A DNA stretch of 64,000 nucleotides from contig NZ_LN648875.1 of NCBI RefSeq assembly GCF_000826185.2, forward strand, positions 616,356 through 680,355, given 5' to 3'. A program made the position numbers and the translations under genes. The notes under the pieces were generated by a model, which saw nothing but the letters and a program-made list of their open reading frames with translations, did no database searches and was not told the DNA's origin. This stretch comes from Microbacterium gorillae. Its GTDB lineage: Bacteria; Actinomycetota; Actinomycetes; Actinomycetales; Microbacteriaceae. Shown here piece after piece: positions 20,022 to 28,003 of this stretch; the stretch's first letter is position 1, and each line of letters begins with the position of its first letter.

Positions 20022-21640
20022 TGCGCGCCGTCATCGCGCTGTGGCGCGTCATGGTGCGGCGTGACGCACTGCAGCTGACTCTGTGGATCCTCGGCAACGC
20101 CCTCATGGCCCTGGTCGCGATCGGCGGTGTGAATCAGTCCTACGGCACGCTCGATCAACGCCGGGAGCTGCTCGCGACGGTCATGGCCAACCCGGTCATC
20201 CTGCTGTTCCGCGGACTCCCGTCCGGACCCGACCACGCCCCGTTCGTCCTGTTCCTGATCCTGCCGTTCTTGGTCATGATCGCGGCATTCATGAGCTCGT
20301 TCCTCGCCGTCCGGCACACGCGCGCCGACGAGGAGGAGGGGCGGACCGAGCTCATCGGCGCCACGCCGGCGGCTCGGGGGTCCGCGTTCACCGCAACGGT
20401 GCTGCACGGCGTCGTCGCGAACCTGCTCACCGCGGTGATGATCGCCCTCGCGTTCATCGTCGGCGGTCTCCCGGTCGGTGGATCGTTCGTCGCGGGCGCG
20501 GCCGTGGGAGCGGCCGGACTCAGTTTCCTCGCGATCGCGTTGCTCGGGGCTCAGCTGTTCTCGACCTCCCGTGGCGCGAACACCTTCGGCGTCGCGATGA
20601 TCATGATCACCTTCCTCATGTGCGGGTTCGGCAACGCATCCGGCACGCCCTCCGCCGATCTCACCCGGATGACCAGCGGCCCGCTCGCGTGGTTCAGCCC
20701 GTTCGGCTGGGCGGAGAACACGCGCCCCTTCGCGGACGATGACGTACGGCCGATCCTGCTCTGCGTCGGCTTCGCGATCGTGGTGGGAGCGGTGTCCGCG
20801 GTTCTGCTGCACGCGCGCGACGTGGGCGCGTCGTTCGTGCCCGGACGCCGCGGTCCGCAGCGGGCATCGTGGGCGCTGCGGGGTCCGACCAGCATGGTCT
20901 GGCGGTTCGTGCGCTCCGGCGTGCTGTGGTGGGCCGTCGGTTCGTTCTTCACCGGCGCCCTCGCGACCGGACTGGCGTCGGTGGTCGGCACCGCCGCGAA
21001 GGACAACGCCGCGCTGGCGAAGGTCCTGACCTCCCTGACCCAGGGAGGCAGCCTCGTCGCCGGCACCGTGACGATCTTCATGACCATGGTCGGCGTACTG
21101 GCGTCCTGCGCCGTCGTGCAGGTCATGGTGCGCGCCCGGCAGGAGGAGGCGCGGGGATCGGTGGAACCGGTCTGGGCCGCGCCGGTCGGACGACAGCGGT
21201 GGTTGCTCGGCTACGTGATCAACGCCGCGGTGACCATCGTCATCGTCTGCCTGGCCGCCGTTCTCGGGGCGGCGGCAGGCCTGGCCAAGAGCGGCCCGGA
21301 CGCCGAGGCGATGCGGGACGCGTGGATCGTCGTCGGCGGGCAGGCCGCCGCAGCCGGCGTTTTCATCGTGGTGGCGGCGCTGCTGGTGATCCTGCTGCCG
21401 CGGGCGAGTGTGGCGGTGTCGTGGGCGCTCGTCCTGGTCGCGGTCGTGGTCGGCTTCTTCGGTCCGATCTTCGGCCTTCCGCAGGGCTTCGCGCACGTGT
21501 CGCCGATCGCGGACGCTCCCACGATCGGCGCGTCCGGCACCGATCTGCGCGGGCTCTGGTGGTTGCTCGCCGTGATCGTCGTCGGCGTCGCCGCATCGCT
21601 GGTGCTCGTGCGTCGTCGCCCCCTGGTTCCGGCGGGATGA
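20018..21640 (+). CDS. ABC-2 type exporter permease ('polyketide antibiotic exporter' type)
   Basis: 540 residues with about 12 hydrophobic segments, arranged as two six-helix halves: one starts at about residue 20, the other after a polar stretch near 270-290 with RGPTSMVWRFVRSG. Each half has the motif of this family, RADEEEGRTELIGATP in the first and RQEEARGSVEPVWAAPVGR in the second. The substrate is unknown; antibiotics, peptides and lipids are all exported by relatives. Coupled to the ATPase gene by an ATGA overlap. Confidence 0.9.
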   Translation: MMRAVIALWRVMVRRDALQLTLWILGNALMALVAIGGVNQSYGTLDQRRELLATVMANPVILLFRGLPSGPDHAPFVLFLILPFLVMIAAFMSSFLAVRHTRADEEEGRTELIGATPAARGSAFTATVLHGVVANLLTAVMIALAFIVGGLPVGGSFVAGAAVGAAGLSFLAIALLGAQLFSTSRGANTFGVAMIMITFLMCGFGNASGTPSADLTRMTSGPLAWFSPFGWAENTRPFADDDVRPILLCVGFAIVVGAVSAVLLHARDVGASFVPGRRGPQRASWALRGPTSMVWRFVRSGVLWWAVGSFFTGALATGLASVVGTAAKDNAALAKVLTSLTQGGSLVAGTVTIFMTMVGVLASCAVVQVMVRARQEEARGSVEPVWAAPVGRQRWLLGYVINAAVTIVIVCLAAVLGAAAGLAKSGPDAEAMRDAWIVVGGQAAAAGVFIVVAALLVILLPRASVAVSWALVLVAVVVGFFGPIFGLPQGFAHVSPIADAPTIGASGTDLRGLWWLLAVIVVGVAASLVLVRRRPLVPAG

Positions 21641-21833
21641 TGCGATCGGCCGGGGACGGATCACGACATCGCAACGGTCTCGCCGCATCGGTCCCCGGAG
21701 CCGCCGGTGTGCATGGCGCACGGTAGCCTGGAGCAAGACGGAGACGCCCCGTTCCCGGACCCCGTCGGCACCCTCCTCCGGTGCCGAGCGGATGCTGTGC
21801 GGCGTGCTTCCGACACACGGAAGGCGGTGGCTC

Positions 21834-24800
21834 GTGCCCCAGGACTCGCACCGACCGAACGCACGGCAGCAGCGCCGCCCGGCGACCAGCCGGGACGGCA
21901 GCCGTCCCGTCGTTCTCCCCTCGCTGGCGCCGACGGACCAACCGGAGCGTCTCCTCGCCGAAGCGTTCGAGAGCGGGAACGCCGTGTTCTCCGTCTCCGG
22001 TGTCTCCGGCTCAGGCAAGAGCGTCCTGGGTCGCCAGATTCTCGCGCAGAGTCGCCGTCCCGGTCCGGTCCGGTGGCGAGCGGTGTCCGTCGCGGCTGAC
22101 GAGTTCCGCCACCGCACGCCGTACGCCGTCGCCGATCAGCTGATCCGCGACGCGGCGCCGGCGAGGCGGCGAGCGGGAGCGACCGAGCGGCCCGAAGCGT
22201 CGCCCGCCGCCTCCCTGCTGAGCGTCGCGGACCGCCTCCTGACCGCACTGATGCGCGGGGTGTCCACGCGCCGCCGGCTCCTGCTGATGATCGATGACGT
22301 GCAGTGGGCGGATGACGATTCCATCCGCGCGCTCCGCGTCGTGGTCGGCCGCCTCCCTGCGGAGATGGCGTGCGTCGTCCTCATCGGACGTGACCCGCGG
22401 ACGCGCGCGATCGCCGAATCGCTGCTGCCGACCGGTGGCGCACAATCCCTCAGCAGTCGGCCGATCACCGTCGACTCGCTGGATGTCGACGGTGTGCGCG
22501 GGTACATGTCCGCGGTGCACGGCATCGAGGTGTCGCGAGACCTCGCCGAGCGCGTCCGGCGAGCGTCCGGCGGCCTCCCCCTGCTGATCGACCAGGTCGC
22601 GCTGACCATGGCGGAGGCCGTCGCGACCCGCGCCGCCCAGGCGCCGGGCACGCGAGCACGCTTCGACGAAGATCTCACCGACGCCCTGGAATCGGGGAAC
22701 TTCACCCCGGTGAATCCGTTCGCCGGGCTCGGCGCCGAGCTGCCGGACGGCGTCCGCGCGGCGATGGAGGTGGCGGCGACGCTGCATTCCCCGCTGCGCG
22801 AGGCGGACTTCGTCCGGATCGGAGAACTCCTCGCCGAACCCGTCGATGTCCGCGGCGCGCTCGCGACCGGTCTGCTGGTCCGACGCCCGGCGACGGCACC
22901 GCAGGGAGCACCGGAGCTCGCGGTGTTCCATGACCTGTACGGCGCCGATGTCGCCGATCATCTGTACGGCGGACGTCGCGCCGCGATCCTGAACGCCGGG
23001 GCGCAGGCCGTGCCCGGAGGGGATTCGACCACGCGTCACCGCGCGCTGCTCTGGCGACTGGACGCCGCGATCGTGCAGGGGACACCGCTCGCGGGCGACC
23101 TGTTCGCCGACGTGCGCACCGCCGTCGCGGAGAACACCCGGGCCCGCAACGTCGAGCACGTCTTCGATGCCATGCAACGCGGGATCGAGCTGGCCGGCCG
23201 GCACGATCCGGCCCTGTCCGACGAGCTCGTGGTCGCGCTCTACGCGCTCTCCACCGCCCTGTCCTGCCTCCCCCGGATGATCGAGTGGATCCCGCGACTG
23301 ACGGAGATGCCCCGCAGCGACCTGCGGGACCTCGCGCTGCTGCACGTCCGCGAGTTCCGCGGGGACTACGACTGGGCGGATGCGTTCGGTGCCGATCTCC
23401 TGCGAAACCTGCCGAGACTCCCGGAAGACGTCACCGACCTCGCCCCCGCGCCGGGCATGCTCGCCGCCGGAGAGCTGTCCGGCCTCATCGTGCGCATGCA
23501 CACCTCGCTGATCCTCGGCCTGCTCGCACCGCAGGCCCGACCCGGGGACTTCGGCTTGGAGCACTTCGACGAGGCCCGGACGGTCGCGTCCTGGCTGATC
23601 GCCGTGCAGCAGCGCGAGCCGGAGCTGTGGGATGCGGCGAGCGAGCGGCTCGATCCGCGCTTCCGGTGGCTGCCCACGGCCCACGACGTCCAGCTGCGTG
23701 CGATCGGGATGTCCCTGTTCGGAGTCAGTTCGGTCGGTCCGGCCGAGCGCGTTCAGGCCGAGGTGGCCGCGCTCAGCCACGCCATCGCGACGGCACCCGA
23801 TCAGACCCCCACCCTGTCCGACGCGCGCCTCATCCGCGCCGGCATCTTCTCCACCATCGGCTACATCCGCATGGCCGCCGCGGACCTCGACGTGTGCATG
23901 CGGATGCTCCGCGACGGCACGGCCGGGTGGGGCACCGGCACCGCGCGCACGATGCACATGCACGCGCAGTACCTGCTCGGCGACATCGCCGAGGTCGAGG
24001 ACACCGCCGACGAGGCGGCCGCCGTCATCCTGGACGACATGGACGCCGTCGGGCGGCCGGGGTACTTCGCCCTGCGAGCGGTGCTCGCCGCCGGTGCCGG
24101 CGACGTGGACGGCTGGCGGGCGAGCATGACCGCCGCAGCCCAGGTGACGTCGACGAGCTACGACGCGATCGGTGCGGAGTACGAACTGCTGGCGCACATC
24201 GCGCTGGCGCGCGCGGAGCGCGACCCTGCCGCGCAGCTGGCCGCCTTCGCCCCGGACGGCCTCCTCGCCGGCCGCCTGCTGCGGAACCAGAACCTGTACG
24301 CCTACCGGGTCGACGCTCTCGCGACCCTCGGCCGTGCGGACGAAGCCCAGCTCGAGCTCGACCGGTTGCGGGCGCTACCGGCCCCGGGATTCCAACCCGT
24401 CTACGGGTCGATCGCCTGGCTCACCGGCCGCGTGCACGAAGCGCACGGTCGGTTCCCGGAAGCGATCAGCTCCTATCGGGCCGGCGCGGACCCGACGTCG
24501 GGGGAGGAACTTCCCGGCGTTCTCGCTCAGGCGTCCTTCGATGCCGGACGGTTGATGCTGCAGGTCGGGTCGGGGGTGTCCGGAGCCCGCCGGTATCTCC
24601 GCGCCGCGCGTCGCGGATTCGCGGCGCTCCGCCTGATTCCGGCCGCGGCGGAGGCGACCGCCCTCCTGGACGCGGCGCAGCTCGGGGCTCCGCTCGGCCG
24701 GGCGTCGATCCTCGGGCCGGATGACGCCGCCCTCACTCCGCACGGCATGGTGACCCTGAGCGCTCTCACCCCCCGGGAGCGCGAGATCGCGGTGCTGGCC

Positions 24801-25151
24801 GCTCAGGGACTGACCAATGCGGCGATCGGCGAGAACCTGCACATCGGCGCGAAGACCGTCGCGGTGCATATGGGGAAGGTGCTGGCGAAGTTGGAGATGA
24901 ATTCGCGCCGACAGCTGCGCACCGTGCTGGATTCCGCGGGCTCGGCAACGGTTCCCGCCGAGCGCGACGAGAACGCGTGGGCCACGCTCAGCCCGCGCGA
25001 ACGCGAGGTCGCCGGACTCCTCACGCGGGAGTTCACGGACGCGGAGATCGCCGATGCGCTGGGCATCAGCGCTCGCACGGTGGGTGCGCACGTCGGGGTG
25101 GTGCTCGGCAAGCTCGCACTGAGCTCGCGACGCGAGCTGTGGACCGCGTGA
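21834..25151 (+). CDS. Large LuxR-family (LAL/MalT-like) regulator with two tandem HTH domains
   Basis: 1,105 residues from the GTG at 21834, which has GGAAGG upstream; an ATG at 21792 is possible but lacks a site. An AAA/STAND ATPase occupies the N-terminus: Walker A GVSGSGKS, Walker B LLLMIDDVQWAD, and SGGLPLLIDQ. A long helical TPR-like middle follows. Unusually, two LuxR HTHs end the protein: LTPREREIAVLAAQGLTNAAIG at about 979-1030 and LSPREREVAGLLTREFTDAEIA at about 1052-1100. It sits between the exporter pair and the repressor that shares the exporter's operator. Targets and ligand are unknown. Confidence 0.9.
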   Translation: MPQDSHRPNARQQRRPATSRDGSRPVVLPSLAPTDQPERLLAEAFESGNAVFSVSGVSGSGKSVLGRQILAQSRRPGPVRWRAVSVAADEFRHRTPYAVADQLIRDAAPARRRAGATERPEASPAASLLSVADRLLTALMRGVSTRRRLLLMIDDVQWADDDSIRALRVVVGRLPAEMACVVLIGRDPRTRAIAESLLPTGGAQSLSSRPITVDSLDVDGVRGYMSAVHGIEVSRDLAERVRRASGGLPLLIDQVALTMAEAVATRAAQAPGTRARFDEDLTDALESGNFTPVNPFAGLGAELPDGVRAAMEVAATLHSPLREADFVRIGELLAEPVDVRGALATGLLVRRPATAPQGAPELAVFHDLYGADVADHLYGGRRAAILNAGAQAVPGGDSTTRHRALLWRLDAAIVQGTPLAGDLFADVRTAVAENTRARNVEHVFDAMQRGIELAGRHDPALSDELVVALYALSTALSCLPRMIEWIPRLTEMPRSDLRDLALLHVREFRGDYDWADAFGADLLRNLPRLPEDVTDLAPAPGMLAAGELSGLIVRMHTSLILGLLAPQARPGDFGLEHFDEARTVASWLIAVQQREPELWDAASERLDPRFRWLPTAHDVQLRAIGMSLFGVSSVGPAERVQAEVAALSHAIATAPDQTPTLSDARLIRAGIFSTIGYIRMAAADLDVCMRMLRDGTAGWGTGTARTMHMHAQYLLGDIAEVEDTADEAAAVILDDMDAVGRPGYFALRAVLAAGAGDVDGWRASMTAAAQVTSTSYDAIGAEYELLAHIALARAERDPAAQLAAFAPDGLLAGRLLRNQNLYAYRVDALATLGRADEAQLELDRLRALPAPGFQPVYGSIAWLTGRVHEAHGRFPEAISSYRAGADPTSGEELPGVLAQASFDAGRLMLQVGSGVSGARRYLRAARRGFAALRLIPAAAEATALLDAAQLGAPLGRASILGPDDAALTPHGMVTLSALTPREREIAVLAAQGLTNAAIGENLHIGAKTVAVHMGKVLAKLEMNSRRQLRTVLDSAGSATVPAERDENAWATLSPREREVAGLLTREFTDAEIADALGISARTVGAHVGVVLGKLALSSRRELWTA

Positions 25152-25185
25152 TCCTCTGCGTTCCCGATCAGGGAGCTTCAGACTA

Positions 25186-25214
25186 TTCACGAAGTTGTGA
25201 AACAGGCGTATTCT
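25186..25214 (+). promoter_or_regulatory. Second copy of the exporter-type promoter/operator
   Basis: TTCACGAAGTTGTGAA (25186-25201) has the same TTCAC-N6-GTGAA arms, then the shared ACAGGCGTA and a -10 TATTCT (25209-25214) at 17-bp spacing. An ATG follows at 25222, 7 nt after the -10. The match to 19067-19103 extends across the operator, the spacer and the start. Confidence 0.75.
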
Positions 25215-25221
25215 GCGCGGC

Positions 25222-25344
25222 ATGACACCGCCGCAGAACAGCACCCACTCGCGCCCAGGAGCGACGAGGGCGGCGTCCTCGTCGGCGACCCGGATATGCA
25301 CCGCGATCGACGATTCCGCAGCACCGGCCGGAGGACGGCGATGA
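25222..25344 (+). CDS. Possible 40-residue leader peptide overlapping the repressor start
   Basis: An ATG placed exactly where a leaderless start should lie opens a 40-codon frame whose TGA overlaps the ATG of the next gene (ATGA). The peptide is Ser/Ala/Arg-rich, begins MTPPQNSTHSRPG, and has no recognisable domain. It may couple translation to the repressor, or be only the translated 5' end. A ribosome site (GGAGGA) for the next gene lies inside its last codons. No homology is claimed. Confidence 0.45.
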   Translation: MTPPQNSTHSRPGATRAASSSATRICTAIDDSAAPAGGRR

Positions 25345-25817
25345 GCGCCATGGACGGACCCGTCGAGCACCGCGGCGTCGATGCCGCGGAGCAGGCCGCC
25401 GCGGTCATGACGGCGGCCGGAATGCCGCGCATGCCGGCTCGAGCACTGATGGCGCTGGTCGCCGCCCCCGCGGGGGGCTACACGGCGGCCGAATTGGCGG
25501 ACCGCCTCGGGGTGAGCCCCGCGGCGGTGTCCGGCGCCATGAAGTATCTGCAGCAGGTTCACTTCATCCACCGCCGCGCCACCCCCGGCGAACGCACGTT
25601 GCGCTACGCCCTGGAGCGGGACACCTTCTACGCCTCCGTCACCAACAGCACGCCGGTGTACGGCCGGCTGGCGGACCTCGTGGCGGCCATCGCCGACGAC
25701 CATCCGGACGACGATGCCGTCCGGGACCGCGCCACGGAGATGGCGGACTTCTTCCGATTCCTGTCCGCGCGGATGCCGGCACTGATCGACGAATGGCGCA
25801 CGGCCCGCTCGTCGTGA
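25341..25817 (+). CDS. MarR/GbsR-like winged-helix repressor, probable regulator of the ABC exporter
   Basis: 158 residues. The central winged helix reads PARALMALVAAP, YTAAELADRLGVSPAAVSGAMKYLQQ and the wing RRATPGERTLRYAL; a helical C-terminus follows. Relatives are commonly found beside ABC-2 drug exporters. Here the gene is about 3.7 kb past the exporter, yet its promoter carries the same operator, so one protein likely controls both and itself. GGAGGA lies 5 nt before the ATG. Its end is 3 bp from the convergent acetyltransferase gene. Confidence 0.87.
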   Translation: MSAMDGPVEHRGVDAAEQAAAVMTAAGMPRMPARALMALVAAPAGGYTAAELADRLGVSPAAVSGAMKYLQQVHFIHRRATPGERTLRYALERDTFYASVTNSTPVYGRLADLVAAIADDHPDDDAVRDRATEMADFFRFLSARMPALIDEWRTARSS

Positions 25818-25820
25818 CCT

Positions 25821-26339
25821 CTACTCCGGCGCGACCAGTTGGAACAGGACGTGGTCCCGCCACGCACCATTGATGTGCAGGTAGCTGGGCGCGAAGCCGA
25901 TGCGCTCGAACCCGGCTTTGGCCAGCACCCGCTGAGACGGTGCGTTCTCCGGCAGAGTCGCCGCCTGCAGACGGTGCAGTCGGAGCTCGCGGAAAGCGTG
26001 CTCCGCCGCCGCGCGGACCGCCGCCGTGGCGAGCCCTCGACCGTTGTGACTCTGCGCCACGAAGTACCCGAGGTTCGCGGTGCGAGCCGGCCCGAGCATG
26101 ATGCCGCTGAGGTTCAGCCGGCCGACCAGTTCTCCGTCCACGACGATGCCGAACGGCACCGACCGGCCCGCCCGGAGCTCGCTCAGCTGCCGCGCGATCG
26201 TCGTGCGCTGCACCGCCGTGGTCGCCCACTCGGCATCGCGCGCCGGGTCCCACGGAGCGAGGAATTCCGCCTCCCGGGCGTAGAGGTCGGCCATGGCCGG
26301 CGCATCGTCGAGGGTCAGCAGCCGCAGGGGTCCATCCAC
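25821..26339 (-). CDS. GNAT-family N-acetyltransferase (RimJ/RimL type)
   Basis: 172 residues. The acetyl-CoA motif A is GYFVAQSHNGRGLATAAVRAA, preceded by LVGRLNLSGI and followed by ENAPSQRVLAKAGFERIGFAPSYLHING, the pattern of RimJ-type transferases that modify protein N-termini or small amines. Substrate unknown. The start is GTG, 6 nt after a CAGGAT box (26346-26351), which suggests a leaderless message. Confidence 0.9.
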   Translation of the reverse strand: MDGPLRLLTLDDAPAMADLYAREAEFLAPWDPARDAEWATTAVQRTTIARQLSELRAGRSVPFGIVVDGELVGRLNLSGIMLGPARTANLGYFVAQSHNGRGLATAAVRAAAEHAFRELRLHRLQAATLPENAPSQRVLAKAGFERIGFAPSYLHINGAWRDHVLFQLVAPE

Positions 26340-26362
26340 CCGTCGATCCTGTCACGCGCTCG

Positions 26363-26392
26363 CTCCCCCGCGCGGCAGGAATCGCGCGGGAG
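26363..26392 (-). terminator. GC-rich hairpin after the NUDIX gene
   Basis: CCCGCGCG (26367-26374) pairs with CGCGCGGG (26383-26390) around an 8-nt loop; outer bases extend the stem with a 2-nt bulge. It lies about 90 bp past the NUDIX stop, in an otherwise empty 139-bp gap. Confidence 0.45.
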
Positions 26393-26478
26393 AAGTGAGG
26401 GAAGGCAGAACGACGCCGCCTCGCTCCGGCCTTCGTCAGGAAGACGTGGGAGGACGTGTCGAAAGAGGGAGCGTTCGG

Positions 26479-26940
26479 TCAGAGAACGTCGAGGATGGGA
26501 CGCTGGCCCACCACGAGCCGCTCGCGGGCGGACGGGAAGGCGAGCCAAGCGAGCCGGTCCAGCTCGGGGAATTCCTGCATCCGCCCCGACCGCGGTGGCC
26601 ACTCCAGCTCGAACGTCCCGAAGACGGCCGCACCGAGGTCGATGTCCGCCTCCGCCGGGACGGCGAGCCGGAACACGGTGAGCTGCTTCACGGACGTGAC
26701 GCGGAACACGCCGACCTCGCGGGCGTCGCCCTCCGGCAGCCGCAGTCCCGTCTCCTCACCGAACTCACGCACCGCCGCATCCCACGCGGACTCCGTGGCG
26801 GGGTCGTACTCCCCCTTCGGCAGCGACCACGCACCCTCGTCCTTGCGCGCCCAGAAGGGGCCGCCCATGTGACCGGCCAGGACGGCCCGCTCCGGCCCGC
26901 GGCCGCGCACGAGCGCGATGCCCGCACTGTGCACGGCCAC
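26479..26940 (-). CDS. NUDIX hydrolase
   Basis: 153 residues from a GTG at 26940. The NUDIX box is seen in SLPKGEYDPATESAWDAAVREFGEETGLRL, with the essential REFGEE metal ligands. The protein resembles small NUDIX enzymes that begin with SAGIALVRGRGPERAVLAGHMGGPFWARKDE. These hydrolyse nucleoside diphosphate derivatives, and the substrate is not predictable. It starts 11 nt behind the aldo/keto reductase stop and is probably co-transcribed. Confidence 0.88.
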   Translation of the reverse strand: MAVHSAGIALVRGRGPERAVLAGHMGGPFWARKDEGAWSLPKGEYDPATESAWDAAVREFGEETGLRLPEGDAREVGVFRVTSVKQLTVFRLAVPAEADIDLGAAVFGTFELEWPPRSGRMQEFPELDRLAWLAFPSARERLVVGQRPILDVL

Positions 26941-26951
26941 GGCCGGACCGC

Positions 26952-27965
26952 TCAGACCAGACGGGCCTTCGGCGACACCGTGTCGGTGTCCGCCGCATCG
27001 CGGAAGACGACATCGCCGAGCGCGGTGTCGATCGCGGCGAGCACGTCCGCGTCCAGCTTCACGCCGGACGCCTTCACGGTGTCCGCGAGCTGCTCCGGGC
27101 GGGAAGCTCCCACGAGCGCCGCCGCGACGTTGGGATTCTGCAGCACCCAGGCGATCGCGAGCTGCGGCATGGTGAGGCCCGCGTCCTCGGCGATCGGACG
27201 AAGCCGCTGCACCGCCGTGAGCACGTCGTCGCGGAGGAAGGACTTGATGAAGTTCGCTCCGCTCTTCTCGTCCGTGGCGCGGGAGCCGGCCGGAACGGGC
27301 TGGCCGGGCAGGTACTTGCCGCTCAGCACGCCCTGCGCCATAGGCGACCAAACGATCTGGGAGATGCCGAGCTCCTCGCTCGTCGGAACCACCTTCTCCT
27401 CGATCACGCGCCAGAGCATCGAGTACTGCGGCTGGTTGGAGATGAGCTGGAAACCGAGCTCCTTCGCCAGGGCGGACCCCGCACACAACTGCTCCGCCGT
27501 CCACTCCGAGACGCCGATGTAGAGGGCCTTGCCCTGGCGGACCAGATCAGCGAACGCCTGCATCGTCTCCTCGAGCGGCGTCTCGTGATCGTAGCGGTGC
27601 GCCTGGTAGAGGTCGACGTAGTCCGTGCCGAGACGCCGCAGCGACGCGTTCATGGACTCGAAGATGTGCTTGCGCGACAGACCGGTGTCGTTCGGCCCCA
27701 TCGGGCCGGTCGGGAAGTAGACCTTGGTGAAGATCTCCAGCGACTCGCGCCGCTGGCCCTCGAGCGCCTTTCCGAGGACCGCCTCAGCGAGGGTGTTGGC
27801 GTAGGTGTCGGCGGTGTCGAAGGTCGTGATGCCGACATCGAGCGCTGCGTGCACGGTGGCGATCGCGGCGGGATCGTCAACTTGAGAACCGTGCGTCACC
27901 CAGTTGCCGTAGGTGATCTCGGACACCTTGAGTCCGCTGTTACCGAGGTATCGATATTCGACCAT
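26952..27965 (-). CDS. Aldo/keto reductase (potassium-channel beta-subunit / YghZ type)
   Basis: NADPH-dependent carbonyl reductase, 337 residues. The catalytic tetrad is placed in FDTADTYANT (Asp, Tyr), IFTKVYFP (Lys) and YQAHRYD (His). The NADP-binding end has ALVGASRPEQLADTV. Typical substrates are methylglyoxal-like aldehydes. The ATG follows TAGCGT (27972-27977) by 6 nt, a leaderless arrangement. It leads a two-gene unit with the NUDIX gene. Confidence 0.93.
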   Translation of the reverse strand: MVEYRYLGNSGLKVSEITYGNWVTHGSQVDDPAAIATVHAALDVGITTFDTADTYANTLAEAVLGKALEGQRRESLEIFTKVYFPTGPMGPNDTGLSRKHIFESMNASLRRLGTDYVDLYQAHRYDHETPLEETMQAFADLVRQGKALYIGVSEWTAEQLCAGSALAKELGFQLISNQPQYSMLWRVIEEKVVPTSEELGISQIVWSPMAQGVLSGKYLPGQPVPAGSRATDEKSGANFIKSFLRDDVLTAVQRLRPIAEDAGLTMPQLAIAWVLQNPNVAAALVGASRPEQLADTVKASGVKLDADVLAAIDTALGDVVFRDAADTDTVSPKARLV

Positions 27966-28003
27966 GGCACCACGCTAGCGCCGCGACGGGGCCGTCGCCG
28001 CAC

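Noticed and set aside
21650..21698. CCGGGGAC ... GTCCCCGG as terminator of the exporter permease
   Set aside because: The 8-bp arms are perfect but the 33-nt loop is too long to call with confidence.
19976..22117. 713-codon open frame on the minus strand
   Set aside because: It lies opposite the exporter permease; its translation is His/Arg/Asp-rich low-complexity, the usual antisense shadow in high-GC DNA.
22011..24197. 728-codon open frame on the minus strand
   Set aside because: Antisense to the LuxR regulator, no domain, biased composition.
24375..25703. Long minus-strand frame across the LuxR 3' end and the repressor
   Set aside because: No ribosome site or domain, and it crosses the promoter/operator at 25186-25214.
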